From DATKPA01 sp051955985 (lineage in GTDB: Bacteria; Planctomycetota; Phycisphaerae; WQYP01): a stretch of 64,000 nt of DNA. The notes beneath the pieces are model-generated. The model ran no database searches. It was not told the DNA's origin and saw only the letters and a list, made by a program, of their open reading frames with translations. Below, in pieces: positions 43,235 to 50,828 of this stretch. The DNA is taken from assembly GCA_051955985.1 (NCBI GenBank), contig JBQCGD010000136.1, forward strand, positions 4,844-68,843, read 5' to 3'. The number at the start of each line of letters is the position of its first letter. Position 1 is the stretch's first letter. The position numbers were made by a program, and so were the translations under genes.

Positions 43235-44401
43235 GTGAAAAACATCTCCCCCGCTGACATCCGCTTCATGGCACGCGCCCTCAACCTCGCACGTCGAGGC
43301 CAGGGCGCCGTCGAACCCAACCCCATGGTCGGCGCTCTCGTCGTCCGCAACAACAAAATCGTCGGCAAAGGCTACCACCGCCAGTTCGGCGGCCCCCACG
43401 CCGAAGTCCACGCCCTCCGCAGCGCCGGCCCCAATGCCCGCGGCGCCACCCTCTACGTCACCCTCGAACCCTGCTGCCACTGGGGCAAAACCCCGCCCTG
43501 CACCGACGCCATCCTCGCCGCCGGCATCACACGCGTCGTCGTCGCCATGGTCGACCCCTTCGCCGCCGTCCACGGAAAAGGCATCCGCCTCCTCAAACGC
43601 CGCGGCCTCCAGGTCGACGTCGGCCTCCTCGAAAATTCCGCCCGCGCCCTCAACGCCCCCTTCATCACCCGCCTCACCCAACACCGCCCCTTCGTCATCG
43701 CCAAGTGGGCTCAAAGTCTCGACGGTTGCATCGCCCTCGCCAACGGCGAATCCAAGTGGATCAGCTCCGAAACCTCCCGCGCCTTCGTCCAGCAACTCCG
43801 CGGCCGCATGGACGCCATCCTCATCGGCCGCGCCACCGCCGAAAAAGACGACCCCCTCCTCATGGCCCGCCCCGCGCGCGGCGCCGACATCCACCGCATC
43901 GCTACCCGCATCATCCTCGACTCCCACTGCCGCCTCGCCCCCGACAGCCAGCTCGCCCGCACCATTCCCTTCGCCCCCCTCATGATCATCCACGCCAAAA
44001 AACTCCCGCCCGCCGCCGAAAAACGCCGACGCACTCTCGAATCCAAAGGCGCCATGACCATCCCCATCCGCACCCACCCCGACGGCCGCCTCCACCTCCC
44101 CGAACTCCTCAAATTCCTCGCCGCCCGCGACTACACCAACCTCCTCGTCGAAGGCGGCCCCGAAACCATGGCCTCCTTCCTCGCCGCCGACCTCATCGAC
44201 GAAGCCCACATCTTCATCGCCCCCATCCTCATCGGCGGCCAAAACGCCCGCCACGCGGTAGGGGGGCCAGACCTCCAAAAACTCGCCAAGGCCCCCCGCC
44301 TCGAATTCACCGCCGCCACCCGCTCCGGCATCGACGTCCACCTAACCGCCCGCCGCCCCCAAGTGGAGCCGACGCCCCCGTCGGCTAAGTCGAAAAAGTA
44401 A
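43235..44401 (+). CDS. ribD: Riboflavin biosynthesis bifunctional deaminase/reductase
   Basis: 388 aa. Converts the GTP-cyclohydrolase II product by deamination and then reduces the ribose side chain. Start GTG at 43235 gives the canonical N-terminus (DIRFMARALNLARRGQG...PNPMVGALVV). The Zn-deaminase motif is GPHAEVHAL (His55, Glu57) with LEPCCHWGKTPPCTDA; the reductase domain has FVIAKWAQSLDGCIA, ESKWISSETSRAF, DAILIGRATAEKDDP and LVEGGPETMASF. No other rib genes are nearby. The start is only 2 nt after the tRNA, so no normal ribosome site exists. The last ~13 codons lie in a hairpin repeat shared with 46019. Confidence 0.95.
   Translation: MKNISPADIRFMARALNLARRGQGAVEPNPMVGALVVRNNKIVGKGYHRQFGGPHAEVHALRSAGPNARGATLYVTLEPCCHWGKTPPCTDAILAAGITRVVVAMVDPFAAVHGKGIRLLKRRGLQVDVGLLENSARALNAPFITRLTQHRPFVIAKWAQSLDGCIALANGESKWISSETSRAFVQQLRGRMDAILIGRATAEKDDPLLMARPARGADIHRIATRIILDSHCRLAPDSQLARTIPFAPLMIIHAKKLPPAAEKRRRTLESKGAMTIPIRTHPDGRLHLPELLKFLAARDYTNLLVEGGPETMASFLAADLIDEAHIFIAPILIGGQNARHAVGGPDLQKLAKAPRLEFTAATRSGIDVHLTARRPQVEPTPPSAKSKK
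44361..44394. repeat. Hairpin repeat family B, copy 1 (inside the 3' end of ribD)
   Basis: Contains AGCCGACGCCCCCGTCGGCT, an 8-bp stem with a CCCC loop. 32 of 34 bp are identical to 46019-46052; the two differences (A-T versus G-C) form a compensatory pair at the base of the stem. It encodes the extreme C-terminus of RibD. Confidence 0.75.
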
Positions 44402-44460
44402 GATAATCCCGAAGCAACCCAACACAACCCCCAGCACCAGTGCGGCTCCGCGGAACCCAA

Positions 44461-44491
44461 ATCAAAATTCGAAAATCAAAAATCGAAAATC
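44461..44491. repeat. AATCGAAA-type AT-rich repeat, intergenic copy
   Basis: A run of AAAATTCGAAAATC and AAAAATCGAAAATC units between ribD and the amine oxidase gene. The same sequence type occurs inside lon at 59686-59721. Confidence 0.6.
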
Positions 44492-45971
44492 ACCCCACCC
44501 GATCCCTCGCCGCTATCCCCCTCGCCACCCCCACCCCCGTCCCCAACGCCCCCTCCATATACCCCGGAAACCCCAGGCTCGCATACTCCCCCGCAAAATG
44601 CATCCGCCCAATCCCCTCGCGCAGCATCCGCCCGATCCCCGTCACCTGTCGAGGCGCCAAAAACGAATACCCCGCCTTCGTCCACGCATCGCTCGGCCAA
44701 TTCATGAACCGCACGCCCCCCACGTTCTCCTGGTAATGCGGAAACACCCGATCCAGAAAGCTCCGGCAATACGCCTCCCGATCCGCCGGCATCCGCTCCC
44801 GCAAATGATCCGCCGCCGGCCCGCCCGAAAACCCCATCAACAAATTCCCCGGACCCGCCTGCCCAGCCGTCCCATCCCATGTCATCGCCACATCACCATC
44901 CGTCAGCCCGTCCGGCGCCAGCCCTGCCGCCTTCCAGAACGGCCCTTTCACCGCCGACAAATACTTCACCGCCGCTCCCATCTGCGGACGCATCTCCGCC
45001 GGCAGTGGGGGGGTGAAGCGGACTTCGCCCCACATCGACGGGGGAATCGTCAGCACCACATCCTCCGCCACATACCGCCTCCCGCTCGCCGTCGAAACCA
45101 TCACCTCCTGATCCCCCATCACCACCGACACCACCGCCTCCCCCATCTGCACGCTCCCCCCCAGGCTCCGCGCCAACTTCATCGCCAGTGTCTGATTCCC
45201 GCTTAAGCATCGCACCGTCTCGCTGTCCGTCCAATACTTCTCCACCCCGCCCGCCTTCACCATCGTCAGAAACGCCAGCGAACTCTGCCTCTCCAGCGGT
45301 ACCCCCTCGTTCGACTCCAGCTCCGCCCGAATCGCCCGCTTCGCCACGTGCGACACATCCAGCCCCGCAAACCAATCCCCCATCGACCGCGCATCCAGCG
45401 ACTCCGCCTGCGGCGTCTTCCACGGCTCAATCGCATTCACCCCCCGCGCCGCCTCATTCAAAGTTCCAAACGCCGCATCCATCTCCTTGTAAAGCTTCTC
45501 CGTCTCCTCCGTCTCCAGCCGCCGCCCCCCGATCACCACCGGCGCCGCCAGCGATTCATCCTCCGGAATCGCCTTCAAATCCAGTCTGAACTTCGCCCCA
45601 TAACTCATCCACGTCGGATGATTCGTCCCGATCAACTCGCCGCCCCCCTCCACATGTTTCCCCGCCACCATGTCCGTAAACGTCAGCACCCGCCCGCCCA
45701 CCCGATTCCGCGCCTCCAGCACCACCACCTGGTACCCCACGCTCCGCAACTCATACGCGCACGCCAGCCCCGCAAAACCCGCCCCAATCACCACCACCCG
45801 CCGCCCATTCTCTCGAATCGAAAACGCCTCCCCCGAATTCCCCGCGCTGCAATTGCTCAACAGCAACCCCCCCGACGCCGCCAGCGCCCCCGTCAACAAC
45901 TCCCGCCGCGAAATCCCCCGCAGCTTCGGATCATACCGCCACGCCAACCGCCCATAGATCGACTGCGCCAT
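44490..45971 (-). CDS. Tat-exported flavin monoamine oxidase family protein
   Basis: 493 aa; start at 45971 with GGGAGG 5 nt upstream. A twin-arginine signal (ISRRELLTGALAASGG) is followed by a lipobox-like LLSNC, so a Tat-exported lipoprotein is likely. FAD-binding motifs: VVVIGAGFAGLACAYEL, VLEARNRVGGRV, and the C-terminal GRMHFAGEYASLGFPGYMEGAL. This fold oxidises amines or amino acids, producing hydrogen peroxide; the substrate is unknown. A longer frame to 46091 reads through a hairpin repeat and lacks a signal, so it was rejected. Confidence 0.92.
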   Translation of the reverse strand: MAQSIYGRLAWRYDPKLRGISRRELLTGALAASGGLLLSNCSAGNSGEAFSIRENGRRVVVIGAGFAGLACAYELRSVGYQVVVLEARNRVGGRVLTFTDMVAGKHVEGGGELIGTNHPTWMSYGAKFRLDLKAIPEDESLAAPVVIGGRRLETEETEKLYKEMDAAFGTLNEAARGVNAIEPWKTPQAESLDARSMGDWFAGLDVSHVAKRAIRAELESNEGVPLERQSSLAFLTMVKAGGVEKYWTDSETVRCLSGNQTLAMKLARSLGGSVQMGEAVVSVVMGDQEVMVSTASGRRYVAEDVVLTIPPSMWGEVRFTPPLPAEMRPQMGAAVKYLSAVKGPFWKAAGLAPDGLTDGDVAMTWDGTAGQAGPGNLLMGFSGGPAADHLRERMPADREAYCRSFLDRVFPHYQENVGGVRFMNWPSDAWTKAGYSFLAPRQVTGIGRMLREGIGRMHFAGEYASLGFPGYMEGALGTGVGVARGIAARDRVG

Positions 45972-46018
45972 CACATCCTCCCTCAATCTCATCATCAGAA
46001 CGGGAGGAGTATACCGCC

Positions 46019-46052
46019 AAGTGGGGCCGACGCCCCCGTCGGCCAAGTCGAA
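46019..46052. repeat. Hairpin repeat family B, copy 2
   Basis: Contains GGCCGACGCCCCCGTCGGCC (46025-46044). Compared with the ribD copy, the outermost stem pair is changed on both sides, preserving pairing. Confidence 0.75.
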
Positions 46053-46162
46053 CCAGAAAAACCCTCCCCAAACCCCCCGGACATACCCCAACGCTTGCGT
46101 CGTCGCGAACCGCCCATGTCACATACTGCATCTCACCGACAGCCAAAAGAAACCCCTCCACC

Positions 46163-46192
46163 CCCTTCGTGGCCCTTCGTGCCTTCGTGTTT
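46163..46192. repeat. CTTCGTG-family intergenic repeat, copy 1
   Basis: Ends in CCTTCGTGCCTTCGTGTTT-like sequence; matching copies lie at 50740-50781 and 53188-53229, all between tandem minus-strand genes. Confidence 0.7.
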
Positions 46193-46227
46193 AAAGTAGT
46201 CGGGGAGGGGGGGGAGAGCTCCACCGC

Positions 46228-46268
46228 AAAAAAATCGCCGGCGGCCCATGCAATCGGAAGCCGCCGGC
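46228..46268 (-). terminator. Intrinsic terminator of the glycosyltransferase-mutase fusion gene
   Basis: On the minus strand GCCGGCGGC pairs with GCCGCCGGC (9 bp) across a 14-nt loop and is followed by a run of seven T. It begins 44 bp after the stop codon at 46312. Confidence 0.85.
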
Positions 46269-46311
46269 AACAAGAGGGAACAGTGATATTCTCAATCCGC
46301 TCTAACCCAAA

Positions 46312-49191
46312 TCACCGAATCCCTTCCTTCACAGACGCACGATCCCCACTCCCCACCCCTTTCGCCGTCCACCCCTTCTCGCTCGCATCCCGCAGCCGCG
46401 CCGCCGTCGGAATCGCCGGAGCCGCCGCCTTCGCCTGCAGCTTCCGCACTTCCTCCGCACCGCGCTTCCCCGCCAAAAACGCGTGATCCGAGTTGTAATA
46501 CTCCCATTCGCTGTACCGCCCAACCAGCACAATATCATGCTGCTTCAGCCACTCGCGAATGATCGCAATATTCTTCGGCCGCGCGTGGTCATACACCACG
46601 TACGCATACGGCATGTCCACCACGTTCGCGCAAATCACGTCGTCCTCGTCCTTGATGAACCCCACCCGCTTCGCATCCTCCACGCAAAGCTTGATCAGCT
46701 CATCCCCATCGCAAGGCAGCGGCTTCTGCGGCCCATAGGTGATCTCGCACGTGAACCCGAACCCGCCCTTCGCATTGCAGTGCGGGCTCGCATTCCCCTG
46801 CACAAAAATCCGATGGAACACCGTGTCTTCCGGATAATAAATCCAGTGCTTCTCCGTGACATTCTCGCGATTCACCCCGATGTTCACGCACTTCACCGAC
46901 GTGTGCCGCAACCCCGCCGCCGCCTTCCGCACTTCCTCCGGCGCCTCTTCGCCCGCCATCCGGATCAACACCGGCAGCGGCATCGTCGAAATCAACTGCT
47001 CATAAGAAACCGTCTGCCCCGTCGACAGCGTCAGCGTCTTCTTCTTCGGCGAGAAACCCACCACCCGCGTGTTCAGCATCAACTGATCCTTCACATGCGG
47101 CAGGAACCCGTCCATCAGTGCCTGGAACCCGCCCTTCAGCGGATACCCGAAACGCGCATTCGGACCCATCGGCGGCGGCACCGGCTCCAGCGCCCCCTGG
47201 ATCATCTCTTCCAGGTCCGGCAGCGGCACCCGGCCCCCCAGCCAACTCGTCTCCATCTCCTTCAAATCCACCGCCCAGATCTTCCGGTTGTACGGCACCG
47301 CAAAATGCTTCGCGATCCCCCAGCCCCACACCTTGTAAATAAACTCCTCAAAATTCTGCGGCTCATCCGAATTCGACTTAGCGCCAATGGCAGACTTCTC
47401 CACCATCTTCACTTCCGACTCCGCAATCCCATCCCCGCAGCAATCCTCCAGCTTCCCCTTCCCATTCGTCGAGCACGCCTTCGCATGCCCGTTCCCCTTG
47501 GAAGAATGCCCATTCCCATTCGCATTCCCATTGGAATGCCCATTCGCATGCCCGTTCCCACTCGCATGCCCATTCCCCCCGTTCATCCCCGCCGTCCCCG
47601 TCAGCGACCCGCCCGATCCCCCATGCAGCTTCTTCGCATGGTCATCCGCCTTCGTTTTCAGGCTCCCGAACCGCGCCTCGATCGCCCCCACGATGCATTC
47701 CTTCACCGTCTGCGGTGGCAACCCATACAACGCTCCCTGGAACGGATACCGCGTGTACACGTTCTTGCTGAACACCCACGCTTCGCGATTTTGCCAGTGA
47801 ATGTTGTCTCCCAGCAGCATCTTGTACATCTGGTGCACATACGGATCGTTCGAAAACATGATGTGGCCCGCGTAATCAAACGTGAACCCCTTGTCCTCGA
47901 TCGACCGGCACCATCCGCCCACCCGATCATTCTGGTCAATCAGCAACGCATCCTCCCCCAGGTGATACGTCGCGCTCAAACCCGTCGGCCCCGCACCAAT
48001 CACCGCCACGCGCGCCTCAATCCCATCGCTTTTTTTTGAAGCGCCCACGCCCGCACCGCCAGCACCCCCGTTCGCCCGGCTCTCAACCGCATCATCAATC
48101 AACTGGTTCATCGCATCCGCTGTCGCGTCCCAGCTCGTGCGCGAAAGAACCTCACGCATTCGTTCGATGCGCTTTTCCCGTTCTTCCACGCCCATCGCCA
48201 GCGCCTTCTCGCAGCCTGCAATGAACTCTTCCGCCGTGTCTCCCAACAGCACGACATCTCCATACGGTTCCGCCACATCGCGAATCGGGGTGCTGACGAT
48301 CTGCCGTTCCGCCGCCATGTACTCCAGCGTCTTCGTCGGGCTGATAAACTTCGTCGATTCATTCTGCGCAAACGGCAGCAGACACACATCCCACCCCCTC
48401 AAAAACCGCGGCAACTCCGCGTACGTCCGCTGCCCCATGTAATGAATGTTCGGATTCTTCGGCAAATCATTCGGATCGATCTTCACCACCGGCCCCACCA
48501 TCACAATCTGCCACTCCGGATGCGCCGCCGCCATCTTCCCCAGCAGTTCAATATCCATCCGCTCATCAATCACCCCATAAAACCCCAGCCGCGGATGCGG
48601 AATGTTCTTCTGATCGTCCGCTTCCGGTAGCGCCGAATCGCTCTTCGCCGTCGCAAAATGCTTCGCATCCACCGAGCTCGGGAAACAGTGCACGTTGTGA
48701 TGCCGGTCCTTCTTCGCCCGGTACAAACTCGGCCCACCCGTGAACACCACGTCCGCCAGCCCCAGCAGGTTCCGCTCCATCTCCAGGATCTCTGGCGGTG
48801 CCCCCTTGAACGCCGAAAGTTCATCCATCACGTCAAACACCACCCCGTCGTGATTCAGCGCCTTCGCCAGCGGATACGCCATCGCCGTGTAGCACCACAC
48901 CACGTACTTCTCGATCTTCTCCTCCGCGATGAGCTCTCTCACCATCGGAATCATCGCGTCGATCTGTTCCGGCGTGAACCCGTGCGAACGCTTGTCCGTC
49001 CGCGGCCTGCACACTGTCACGTTCTGCTCCGGTGTGCTCTTTTCCCAATGCGCAGCCCCCCCCGCATGAATCGGCTCCTCAATGAAAATGATCCGCCGGT
49101 GCTTCGCCAGCCGTGACAACAAATGCTGCGGCCGCTGGTACACAAAGTCCCAGCGGAGATGCGAGAATACGATAATCGGAAGACTATGCAT
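46312..49191 (-). CDS. Glycosyltransferase fused to UDP-galactopyranose-mutase-like FAD protein
   Basis: 959 aa; start at 49191 with AGAGGG 5 nt upstream. Residues 1-365 are a GT-B glycosyltransferase (IIVFSHLRWDFVYQRPQHLL, FYGVIDERMD, PFAQNESTKFISPTKTLEYMA). A Gly/Ala linker (370-385) leads to an FAD/NAD-binding domain (VAVIGAGPTGLSATYHL at ~396) of the UDP-galactopyranose mutase / protoporphyrinogen oxidase-like class (DQNDRVGGWCRS, FDYAGHIMF, RYPFQGALYGLP, KHFAVPYNRKIWA, VGRYSEWEYYNSDHAFLAGK). A 75-residue low-complexity insert (~522-600) of GNGHAN-type repeats interrupts this domain. It probably builds or attaches a furanose or related sugar; acceptor and donor are unknown. No signal peptide. 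Confidence 0.85.
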   Translation of the reverse strand: MHSLPIIVFSHLRWDFVYQRPQHLLSRLAKHRRIIFIEEPIHAGGAAHWEKSTPEQNVTVCRPRTDKRSHGFTPEQIDAMIPMVRELIAEEKIEKYVVWCYTAMAYPLAKALNHDGVVFDVMDELSAFKGAPPEILEMERNLLGLADVVFTGGPSLYRAKKDRHHNVHCFPSSVDAKHFATAKSDSALPEADDQKNIPHPRLGFYGVIDERMDIELLGKMAAAHPEWQIVMVGPVVKIDPNDLPKNPNIHYMGQRTYAELPRFLRGWDVCLLPFAQNESTKFISPTKTLEYMAAERQIVSTPIRDVAEPYGDVVLLGDTAEEFIAGCEKALAMGVEEREKRIERMREVLSRTSWDATADAMNQLIDDAVESRANGGAGGAGVGASKKSDGIEARVAVIGAGPTGLSATYHLGEDALLIDQNDRVGGWCRSIEDKGFTFDYAGHIMFSNDPYVHQMYKMLLGDNIHWQNREAWVFSKNVYTRYPFQGALYGLPPQTVKECIVGAIEARFGSLKTKADDHAKKLHGGSGGSLTGTAGMNGGNGHASGNGHANGHSNGNANGNGHSSKGNGHAKACSTNGKGKLEDCCGDGIAESEVKMVEKSAIGAKSNSDEPQNFEEFIYKVWGWGIAKHFAVPYNRKIWAVDLKEMETSWLGGRVPLPDLEEMIQGALEPVPPPMGPNARFGYPLKGGFQALMDGFLPHVKDQLMLNTRVVGFSPKKKTLTLSTGQTVSYEQLISTMPLPVLIRMAGEEAPEEVRKAAAGLRHTSVKCVNIGVNRENVTEKHWIYYPEDTVFHRIFVQGNASPHCNAKGGFGFTCEITYGPQKPLPCDGDELIKLCVEDAKRVGFIKDEDDVICANVVDMPYAYVVYDHARPKNIAIIREWLKQHDIVLVGRYSEWEYYNSDHAFLAGKRGAEEVRKLQAKAAAPAIPTAARLRDASEKGWTAKGVGSGDRASVKEGIR
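47467..47589 (-). repeat. In-frame GNGH-coding minisatellite
   Basis: Imperfect tandem units that code for Gly-Asn-Gly-His and variants; on the plus strand they read as CATTCCCATTCGCATTCCCA-type repeats. The array sits inside the FAD domain of the fusion protein and is likely to vary in length between strains. Confidence 0.75.
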
Positions 49192-49402
49192 GAGTTCCCT
49201 CTCGTGGATGTGAGTGCACAAAATTCGCGCTGCCGCTATGCCCGTTGGCATGCGGTGACTCTCCTCGTTGTGTTTTCTGTATTGGCCTCAGGGGGAGGCA
49301 GTTCCGCTCCGAACGCCGAGGTCGCTAACCTCCAGCGGCAGGAGAGGCGTTGGTTTCTTAACGCTCTCCTAAACAGCAATCGACATGCCAGAGCGGTACG
49401 GC
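49192..49402. other. Intergenic region upstream of the fusion gene
   Basis: 211 bp; contains the promoter/leader of the fusion gene. An oppositely oriented short frame is present but overlaps the fusion gene and has no family signal. Confidence 0.4.
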
Positions 49403-50614
49403 TCAGACGCAGCCGATCTCCTTAAGTAGCCGCTGCGACCGGCATAACGCTTCAACGTATTCCTCGCACGCTACCCGCTCCAGCCCCCCTCCTGCCGTCT
49501 CTCGCAGATCCCACAGACCGCTGTTGTGCCAGTGGCTCGGCTCTTCCCAGTCCGGCCGATCGATGATCGGATACAAGCACACCCCCTCCACCGGAACCCC
49601 CTGCAACCGCGCCACATACACCTCCTGCGCGATCTCCTCAATCCACTTCCCACGCCCCACGCCAAAATGACTCGTTTCCGAAATAAACACAGGTCGTCCG
49701 TACTTCTGACACACCCCGTCCAGCAGCCGATGGAACGGAACCCACCGCTCATCCCGCGGTTCGTCCTCCCACCGCAGCCGCACGTCCGGCGTCTCCCACT
49801 GGTTCGAGTGATAGTAATTCACCCCAATTATATCCAGGTACTTCGCATTCCCTCCCAGCTCCGGTTGCGCCCGCCCGCTGATCATGTCCCACGCTTCATA
49901 CTGCCCCGCATGCTGCTGCCGCGCCGCCTCCTCCAGGTCCGGACGCCCACGCGGCGCAATCACATGGATGATCGGATCCACATGCGCAAACCGCGCCCGC
50001 GGCTCCACCGACCACACCGCCTCCATCCCCGCTATCGCCGCCCGCACCAGCTGCCGCTTGATCTCGTGCGCCTTCCCCAACGCCACCGGCTGAATGATCC
50101 CCTTGTACCCCACCGCCCACGCCAGAAATGAAATCTCATTCACCGGCACATACACCGGCTCCCCGCCCGTTTCATCCTTCACGATCTGCGCAACCGCGCG
50201 GCAGTACCGCGCAAAACGGTCCACAAACGCGCCTGACAAGATGTCGATGTCCGGCGGCCACCCGTAGTGCAAAAGATTCCACACCACCTGTACCCCCGCC
50301 GCCTCCGCCGCCTTCACCATCGGCACAAAACTCGACCAATCATAAACCCCCGGCGACGTCTCCACGCACGGCCACCTCACCCCGTCACGCACCGTCCGAA
50401 TCCCCACCGCCTTCACCCGCTCATAATCCTCCCGCACCTGCACGTCATGCTGCGTCGCCGCCAGCATGTCGATCCGCACCCCGTTCGAATTGATCTGACA
50501 CGCCGACTCAAATCCCCCCATCCAGAACGACCGAAACAACTGCTCCTTCCCCTCTTCCACACCCTGCTCCCCCCGCACCGCACTGTGTCGAACAAATGCC
50601 GTCACATCCGTCAT
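49403..50614 (-). CDS. Cytoplasmic family 1-like glycosyl hydrolase (first copy)
   Basis: 403 aa, start at 50614 after GGAG. A clan-A TIM barrel of the type annotated as family 1 glycosylhydrolase: FWMGGFESACQ at strand 1, VYVPVNEISFLAW with acid/base Glu160, IIGVNYYHSNQW, and VFISETSHFG with nucleophile Glu313. No signal peptide, so it acts in the cytoplasm. It lies 211 bp upstream of the glycosyltransferase-mutase gene and downstream of a GH2 gene, which suggests a shared pathway for an internal or exported glycan. Substrate unknown. Confidence 0.82.
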   Translation of the reverse strand: MTDVTAFVRHSAVRGEQGVEEGKEQLFRSFWMGGFESACQINSNGVRIDMLAATQHDVQVREDYERVKAVGIRTVRDGVRWPCVETSPGVYDWSSFVPMVKAAEAAGVQVVWNLLHYGWPPDIDILSGAFVDRFARYCRAVAQIVKDETGGEPVYVPVNEISFLAWAVGYKGIIQPVALGKAHEIKRQLVRAAIAGMEAVWSVEPRARFAHVDPIIHVIAPRGRPDLEEAARQQHAGQYEAWDMISGRAQPELGGNAKYLDIIGVNYYHSNQWETPDVRLRWEDEPRDERWVPFHRLLDGVCQKYGRPVFISETSHFGVGRGKWIEEIAQEVYVARLQGVPVEGVCLYPIIDRPDWEEPSHWHNSGLWDLRETAGGGLERVACEEYVEALCRSQRLLKEIGCV

Positions 50615-50828
50615 ACAACTCTCCGTCTCAAGGGAAATCAGGTGCCACAAATCGAACACGCCGTCGTGTCCAACCCGTGCCCCCACGCACCCGGGCAAAC
50701 CCCATCCATTCACTCCATCAATCCCTTCCCCAAGAATAACTTCGTAATCCTTCGCGTCTTCGTGCCTTCGTGTTTACGTCGCCCGGTAGGGGGGCAACCC
50801 GTTTCCTCACACAACTGTCGTCATCCCA
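50615..50828. other. Intergenic region with CTTCGTG repeat
   Basis: Contains the promoter region of the GH1-like gene and the repeat at 50740-50781; no gene. Confidence 0.5.
50740..50781. repeat. CTTCGTG-family intergenic repeat, copy 2
   Basis: About 42 bp; ends in CTTCGTGCCTTCGTGTTTAC and GTCG. Shares its right-hand half almost exactly with copy 3 at 53188-53229. Confidence 0.75.

Larger units (their letters stand above)
45972..46311. other. Intergenic region carrying two repeats and a terminator
   Basis: 340 bp between the amine oxidase start and the fusion-gene stop. It holds hairpin repeat B (46019-46052), a CTTCGTG-family repeat (46163-46192), a G/C-rich stretch and an intrinsic terminator. 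No gene is seen. Confidence 0.7.

Noticed and set aside
41582..44341. 919-codon minus-strand frame across DUF3300, DUF2950, the tRNA and ribD
   Set aside because: Covers four well-supported features including a tRNA; composition is that of a GC-rich shadow.
45972..46091. N-terminal extension of the amine oxidase frame
   Set aside because: Reads through hairpin repeat B and would bury the Tat signal; GGGAGG supports the start at 45971.
46483..48039. 518-codon plus-strand Arg/Pro/His-rich frame
   Set aside because: Shadow of the glycosyltransferase-mutase fusion.
49123..49425. 100-codon plus-strand frame upstream of the fusion gene
   Set aside because: Overlaps the fusion gene start and the end of the hydrolase gene; the hydrophobic stretch is short and unsupported by a ribosome site.
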